A stretch of 64,000 nt of DNA from assembly GCA_003222135.1 (NCBI GenBank), contig QHUM01000037.1, positions 1-64,000 on the forward strand, in the 5' to 3' direction. Shown here piece after piece: positions 59,746 through 64,000 of this stretch. The notes beneath the pieces were generated by a model. That model did not search any database and was not told where the DNA came from. It saw nothing but the letters and a program-made list of their open reading frames with translations. A program made the translations under genes and the position numbers. Within the stretch, counting starts at the first letter, position 1; each line of letters opens with the position of its first letter. The stretch is from Gemmatimonadota bacterium. GTDB taxonomy: Bacteria; Gemmatimonadota; Gemmatimonadetes; Gemmatimonadales; GWC2-71-9.

Positions 59746-61833
59746 CTAAGCGGCGGATTGCACCTGGCGTTCCGGAACGGCGTGCTTCAACCCGAGCGGT
59801 CGCTGCATTGCCGCCTCCAACAGCTCGAATCCGAAATGCGTGGGAGAGATGTACCACGGCGAGACCGGCTGCCGCTGTAGATGGAAGGCATCGGCGCCCC
59901 CCGCGACCAGCCCGCCGTACGCGGAGAGGCAGCACTCGAAGCCCCCCATCCGCACGACGGCGCGATTGGCCTCGGTGATCTGATCGTGTTCGCCGAACGG
60001 ATAGCTGAAATGTCGCACGGTCGCGCCCAGCTCTCGCTCTAGTCGACGCTTGGAACCCAGGATTTCCCGTGTCGCCACGTCCCCAGGCGTCCGGCTCAGA
60101 TCGACGTGCGTCATGGTGTGGGACCCGATCTCGAAGCCCCGGGCCGCCAGTGCCCGCACCTCGTCCCAGCTCATCCATACCGGTTGGACGCCCCCCGACG
60201 TGGCCCACGATGGAGCGGCGCGGGAGCCGAGCAGCTCCGTTGTGACGAAGAAACAGGCCGGCAGGCGACGCAGCGACAGCTCGGCGGCGGCCACGTCGTG
60301 ATTGTCGCGATAGCCGTCGTCGAACGTGATTACGAGGCAACGGCTCACATCCTTCCCGCTGGCCAATCGATCGAGCAGCTCCCCGAGAGAGATGACGCGG
60401 AAATACTGCTCGAAGAAATCACAGAAGCCGCTGAACGCTTGCGCCGTGGACCACAGTCCGTCCTTCCCCGAGCGCTCACCCACCCGGTGAAACAGCACGA
60501 TCACTGCTTTCTCGCGCAGCAGCACCCGGTGCAACCCTGTCCCGAACGCCACGGCCCCGAGCAGGCTTTTAACGCGGCGGTGGACCACCCGGCCCCACGC
60601 GTCGCGCAGCCACGCCACACCCGCGCCCAACGGAGCGAGGCCGAGCCGGCGCGCCACCGCGCGGAGCGCCCGCCCGGCGAGCCGTCCACTCATTCGCCAC
60701 AGCGGCCGCAGGTCGTCCCGCGCGAACCAGGCCCCCTCCTCCACACCGCGCAGCGACTCACGCCAACCGCGCAACGTCAGCCGCCCGGCCCGCACCCGAG
60801 CCAGGCTCGAGTCGAGGTCCGCGTCTTCGACGATCCATTTCCGTCCGGCGCGCATCGGCGCCAGCCATACCGGCTGACCCGTGAGATCCAGATAGAGGAA
60901 GCGCGCTACGTCCATCCCCTGTTGGTCTACGAACAGCCGGAACGTCGCCCCGATGCGCGGATTGGGATCGAGCAGCTTGTAGAGGCCATCGCGGCCGTCA
61001 TACCGGAAGCCGATGTCGAGCACGCCCTGGTAGCGCAACGCCCGCATGAAATCCATCGTGAGCCGCGCGACGGCCGCATTCTCCGCGCACACGCCCAGAC
61101 TGGTGGCGCCGCCGTACGCCGGGTGCTGCCGCAGCTTCTGGCCCGTAAACGCGGCGACGCACTCGGACCACTCGTTGAACACCCCATTGAACATCCAAAC
61201 GGTCGTGTCGTCCCCGGGGACGTACTCCTGCAACATGAGGTTCGGCGCGTCGGTCTCCTCCCACGCGGCGTACTGCCGCAGCAGGTCCTCCGGCGTGCGC
61301 GCCACGAGGAGGCGGTGACCGGTGCGCCGCTCCAGGCGCGTCGGGTTGATCGCCTTCAGCATCACCGGGAACGCGGCCCGCGACAGGAAGGCCAGTACGT
61401 CGTCGCGCGACTGGGGGAAGACCACGGCGGGCGTCGGCACGCCGTGTTGCTGGGCCAGCCGGAACACCTCGCGCTTGTCCGTGAGCGCCCGGACCAGGCG
61501 TGGCGACGGTCGCGGAAACAAGAAGCGCGGCGCCAGCTCGTCGGCGTGCTCGGCCACGAGCACCGCCGCCGCGTCGCTGGTGGCAATCAGCACCGCCGGC
61601 CCGACGCGCTTCCCGAGATCGTCGAGGAAGCTCAACGTGTCGGCCACGGGTGCCTGCTCGCAATCCCACACGTGCGCCGTGCGGCAGTAGCGCGAGGTGA
61701 GGCCGGGCGCTCGCCGATCCCGATCCACGCCGTGTACTCGTACACCCAGGCGCCCGAGGCTCCGGGCCACGCCCAGGCCGCCGTAGTGGAACCCCAGGAC
61801 GACCGCCGGTACCGACGCATTGATACGGGTCAC
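59746..61833 (-). CDS. ATP-grasp ligase / polysaccharide deacetylase (NodB) fusion
   Basis: GTG 61833 overlaps the comB-like stop (GTGA) and gives 695 residues. Residues 1-390 are ATP-grasp: an N-terminal Rossmann part (VVLGFHYGGLGVARSLGRLG), FPVMLKAINPT, LMLQEYVPGDDTTVWMFNG and KLLDPNPRIGATFRLF, like carboxylate-amine ligases. A basic helical linker (about 390-490) follows. Residues about 495-690 are a NodB deacetylase: FHRVGE, CLVITFDDGYRDN, GSHTMTHVDLS and FSYPFGEHD, with the metal-binding D and H residues kept. It could attach an acid to an amine freed by deacetylation (inference). Last gene of the comA-comB operon. Confidence 0.88.
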   Translation of the reverse strand: MTRINASVPAVVLGFHYGGLGVARSLGRLGVRVHGVDRDRRAPGLTSRYCRTAHVWDCEQAPVADTLSFLDDLGKRVGPAVLIATSDAAAVLVAEHADELAPRFLFPRPSPRLVRALTDKREVFRLAQQHGVPTPAVVFPQSRDDVLAFLSRAAFPVMLKAINPTRLERRTGHRLLVARTPEDLLRQYAAWEETDAPNLMLQEYVPGDDTTVWMFNGVFNEWSECVAAFTGQKLRQHPAYGGATSLGVCAENAAVARLTMDFMRALRYQGVLDIGFRYDGRDGLYKLLDPNPRIGATFRLFVDQQGMDVARFLYLDLTGQPVWLAPMRAGRKWIVEDADLDSSLARVRAGRLTLRGWRESLRGVEEGAWFARDDLRPLWRMSGRLAGRALRAVARRLGLAPLGAGVAWLRDAWGRVVHRRVKSLLGAVAFGTGLHRVLLREKAVIVLFHRVGERSGKDGLWSTAQAFSGFCDFFEQYFRVISLGELLDRLASGKDVSRCLVITFDDGYRDNHDVAAAELSLRRLPACFFVTTELLGSRAAPSWATSGGVQPVWMSWDEVRALAARGFEIGSHTMTHVDLSRTPGDVATREILGSKRRLERELGATVRHFSYPFGEHDQITEANRAVVRMGGFECCLSAYGGLVAGGADAFHLQRQPVSPWYISPTHFGFELLEAAMQRPLGLKHAVPERQVQSAA

Positions 61834-62567
61834 GCGGCAGCCCCGGCGGTTTCCCGGACGGCGACGACCTCGCCATCCTGAACCTGGAACACCGTGGAGA
61901 GGTCGTGCATGTGCCGCAGGATGAAGTCGAGGTCGTCGGCCTGTCCCGTCCGCCGCAAGTAGGTCGCACTGTGACTGCCGAGCCACGCATCGGCCGGCGC
62001 GTCGCCCCAGCGCTCGACCAGCTCGGCAGTGGTCCGATCCTGCGGCGCGTACCCGGCCGCGATGAGCGCCGCGGCGATCTGGGCACAGCACATCTGATCC
62101 TCTTCTCGAAACTCCCCACGGCTCGCGGCGCCGAGCACCGCAATACGGCGGTGCCGACCGACCAGCCAGCGGCCGAGAAACCGGCTGTTCCGAAAGCACC
62201 CCAGGTACGTCGGCCCGCACGCGCCGGCCCGCTCGAGCAACGGCGTGCCGGAGGACGAGACCAGCACGACGGGCCGGTCGACGTCCGTGCGGCGTGCCAG
62301 CTCGGCCGGGCTGTTGCCCAGCTCGAACCCGGCGGGCATTTCGCCGCCCAGTTCTCCGACGAGGAGCGGCCGCTCGAGGCGGGCGGCGCGCCCGAGCGCG
62401 GCGGCCACGGTCGGCGCGGCAAAGCAGCGCCGCCCCAGCGCGACCGCAGTGACGGCGGTGGTCATCGCACGCACCACATCGACCGCCACGAACGCGTAGC
62501 CGTTCGTAAAACGGCCCAGGGTATCGCGGAAACAATCGATCGCCACCGTGCGATAGGCCGGAACCAT
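61830..62567 (-). CDS. comB: 2-phosphosulfolactate phosphatase (ComB family)
   Basis: ATG 62567, four bases after the comA stop, gives 245 residues. Family marks are FVAVDVVRAMTTAVTAVALGRRCFAAPTV, LVGELGGEMPAGFELGNSPAEL, VLVSSSGTPLLERAG and FRNSRFLGRWL. ComB removes phosphate from 2-phosphosulfolactate, giving sulfolactate, in coenzyme M synthesis and in sulfolactate formation by Bacillus spores. Its position directly after a ComA homologue strongly supports the call. Confidence 0.9.
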   Translation of the reverse strand: MVPAYRTVAIDCFRDTLGRFTNGYAFVAVDVVRAMTTAVTAVALGRRCFAAPTVAAALGRAARLERPLLVGELGGEMPAGFELGNSPAELARRTDVDRPVVLVSSSGTPLLERAGACGPTYLGCFRNSRFLGRWLVGRHRRIAVLGAASRGEFREEDQMCCAQIAAALIAAGYAPQDRTTAELVERWGDAPADAWLGSHSATYLRRTGQADDLDFILRHMHDLSTVFQVQDGEVVAVRETAGAAA

Positions 62568-62571
62568 GCCG

Positions 62572-63399
62572 TCAGCCTCCCATCGCTCGGGTCGTGACGC
62601 CAGCGTCGGGGCTCGGGAGCCTGAGACGCGGTTGCGCGAACGCATCGGCGTGCAGGCCCCGGCGATAGATCTCGACCCGCAGCAGCTCCTCCAAGCGGAC
62701 GTTGCCGAGGCGCACCTCCGGCCCGAAATGGTCGAGCAGGGCGAATTGGCTGGGCTTGGTGGGGGCTTCGAACGTCACGACCGCCAGGCCGAAAGCATTG
62801 GCGAACCGATCCGCCAGCCGCAAGCTCAGCCGGCCGCTCTCGTCGAACAGCCCGACCCCTTGCGCGCTCTCCCGCGCCTCCAGCACGAGCTGACGTGCCC
62901 CGGCGTCGAGCCACATGCGTCCCGCGCTGATCAGGCGGTTCACCGCCTCCGGCGTAAAGGCGCCGCCGAACTTCTCGCCCAGCTCGAACTGGACCTCGAG
63001 CCCTCGCTCCAGTGCCATCCCCACCACGCAATCGGGGTTGAGCTCGCGGGCGGCGAACCCCGTGCCGCACTCGACCCGCGTCACGCCCAGGTCGGCGCAC
63101 AGATCGAGGTAGGCAGGTAACTGTCTCTGCGCCACCGCCACCTCGAAGGGCCCTCCCCCGGTGACGGTCGGGACGCCGTGCCGCCGCGCAGCGGCGATTT
63201 TCCGACGCGTCGCGCTCTCGTCCGCGATGAGCCAGCAGGCCATCGAGATCTTGAGGGTCGACATCAGGTGGCCACTCTGCGCCAGGTGAGCTTCCAGCGT
63301 GACCGGGTCGTACCCAGGGTCGAACGGGCTGGTCGCTGGCTCCAGCTCGGGAACGCCGATCATTCTAAGGAAGGCGGCGGTGTGGCGTGCTCCAGCCAT
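62572..63399 (-). CDS. comA: Phosphosulfolactate synthase (ComA family)
   Basis: ATG 63399 with GGGGG upstream gives 275 residues. The TIM-barrel sequence has SGHLMSTLKISMACW, RHGVPTVTGGGPFEVAV, LGVTRVECGTGFAAREL, LEVQFELGEKFGGAFTPE and VTFEAPTKPSQFALLDHFG, consistent with ComA, which adds sulfite to phosphoenolpyruvate. With ComB it would make sulfolactate. No ComC/ComD/ComE homologue is in the window, so coenzyme M itself is not implied. Confidence 0.88.
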   Translation of the reverse strand: MAGARHTAAFLRMIGVPELEPATSPFDPGYDPVTLEAHLAQSGHLMSTLKISMACWLIADESATRRKIAAARRHGVPTVTGGGPFEVAVAQRQLPAYLDLCADLGVTRVECGTGFAARELNPDCVVGMALERGLEVQFELGEKFGGAFTPEAVNRLISAGRMWLDAGARQLVLEARESAQGVGLFDESGRLSLRLADRFANAFGLAVVTFEAPTKPSQFALLDHFGPEVRLGNVRLEELLRVEIYRRGLHADAFAQPRLRLPSPDAGVTTRAMGG

Positions 63400-63460
63400 G
63401 ACTTCGAGACCCCCTTCTGTGGCGCAGCGGCTGCGTTGCAACCGCTCGTCATCCGATCGA

Positions 63461-63475
63461 GCAAGACGGGGGCCA
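63461..63475 (-). promoter_or_regulatory. Sigma54-like promoter element of the comA operon
   Basis: The minus strand reads TGGCCCC-CGTC-TTGC, with GG and GC dinucleotides at the correct spacing and two mismatches to TGGCACG. The -12 element is about 62 bases before the comA start. A chance match is possible. Confidence 0.3.
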
Positions 63476-63551
63476 GCCAACCGAAATGGACACCGGAGCG
63501 CTGGTTATGTTGCATGCACGCCACAGACGATTGATCGAAGCCACAGACGTT

Positions 63552-64000
63552 TTACCGCTCCAACAGCTCCCGCACGACCTCGAGCGCAGCCGCCCCCGCA
63601 TAGCCCCGCCGGGCGAGGAAGGCGAGCAGGCGCCGTTTGCGAACCATCGGAGGAAGGTCCGCCAGCTGCCGCACCCGCTTCGCGGCGACGGCCCGTGCTT
63701 CGATCTCGGGCGTGAGGCCCTCATCTTCGAGGGCCCGGCGGACCGACTGTTCCGCGACGCCCGCGTCCACGCCCTGCGCCAACAGGTCTTTCACGAGGCG
63801 CGCCGGCCCGCGCCCCCGGGTGGCGCGCACCGCCGCGTACTGCTCCGCGAAGCGGCGGTCGTCGATCAGGCCGCGCGCTTCCAGGCGCTCGAGCGCGGCC
63901 TCCACGGCCTCCGGCGGATGCTGCTTCCTGACCAGTTTCCGACCCAGATCGCGGCGGGCGTGCGGTCGCCGGGTCAGGGCGCGCACCGCGGCTCGGAAGG
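63552..64000 (-). CDS. recX: Recombination regulator RecX, N-terminus beyond the window
   Basis: The frame is open to base 64000, so the visible GTG at 63986 is probably an internal Val in FRAAVRALTRRPHARRDLGRKL. The visible 149 codons carry the RecX helical repeats: RLEARGLIDDRRFAEQYAAVRATRGRGPARLVKDLLAQGV and a last FLARRGYAGAAALEVVRELL. RecX binds RecA filaments and damps recombination. recA would be expected upstream, outside the window. Confidence 0.9.
   Translation of the reverse strand, partial: FRAAVRALTRRPHARRDLGRKLVRKQHPPEAVEAALERLEARGLIDDRRFAEQYAAVRATRGRGPARLVKDLLAQGVDAGVAEQSVRRALEDEGLTPEIEARAVAAKRVRQLADLPPMVRKRRLLAFLARRGYAGAAALEVVRELLER

Overview
The window is strongly GC-rich, densely coding and full of GTG starts and 4-base start/stop overlaps. 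Secreted proteins made of bacterial Ig-like (Big_1/Big_2) modules, a TC/SC-ending lipoprotein-like signal and the mix of polysaccharide and housekeeping genes point to a free-living Gram-negative-type bacterium. My best guess is Gemmatimonadota; this is inference and no marker RNA is present. I found no tRNA, rRNA, CRISPR array or transposase.

Left part (1-34.6 kb) is an envelope polysaccharide island. It opens with the N-terminal part of a secreted BACON/PPC/FN3-like lipoprotein running off the edge (1-1455, -). Next comes a compact RiPP-like cassette: a 66-residue His/Gly-rich peptide with a near-ideal ribosome binding site, a GC hairpin, then an HprK-like kinase, a PqqD-like leader binder, a lasso-B2-type transglutaminase-fold protease and a nucleotidyltransferase, with no lasso cyclase (1858-4795). 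Facing it is a six-gene export operon (10910-4808, -): zinc ribbon, glmS, SLBB/Wza-like protein, lhgO, Wzm, Wzt. Then come a response regulator with a degenerate GGDEF domain, a Wzc-type tyrosine autokinase, a sigma54-dependent regulator and a soluble histidine kinase, a CBS-epimerase fusion, two P-loop kinase-like proteins, and a minus-strand operon of a giant metallophosphoesterase/Ig protein, a Wzx-like flippase and an O-antigen-ligase-like protein. Finally there is a DegT aminotransferase / phosphoglycosyl transferase / GT4 trio and a secreted beta-propeller.

Middle part (34.7-47.1 kb) holds repetitive secreted proteins: a seven-repeat Ig lipoprotein, a DUF4214-like protein, a Big_2-propeller fusion and two Big_2-metallophosphoesterase proteins. 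The last four form a minus-strand operon. Two of these genes share a nearly identical stretch of about 430 bp.

Right part (47.5-64 kb) is mostly housekeeping: hflX, a VanZ-like protein, a LEA-2/WHy lipoprotein, rarA, a 23S-IVP-type four-helix protein, a ZIP transporter, cca, an SDR, gmhA, a GGGP synthase, alaS and recX at the edge. Between alaS and recX is a coupled operon comA-comB-(ATP-grasp/polysaccharide deacetylase), suggesting a sulfolactate-linked envelope product. This part is peppered with short G-rich minirepeats (GATTGCG and GGGAGAC types), many inserted in frame into conserved proteins and usually in inverted pairs. One inverted pair brackets the four-helix protein gene.

Most promising for novelty: the His-peptide RiPP-like cassette, the comA/comB/ATP-grasp-deacetylase operon, the inverted-minirepeat family with its candidate four-helix element, and the giant metallophosphoesterase with a decayed second enzyme domain.
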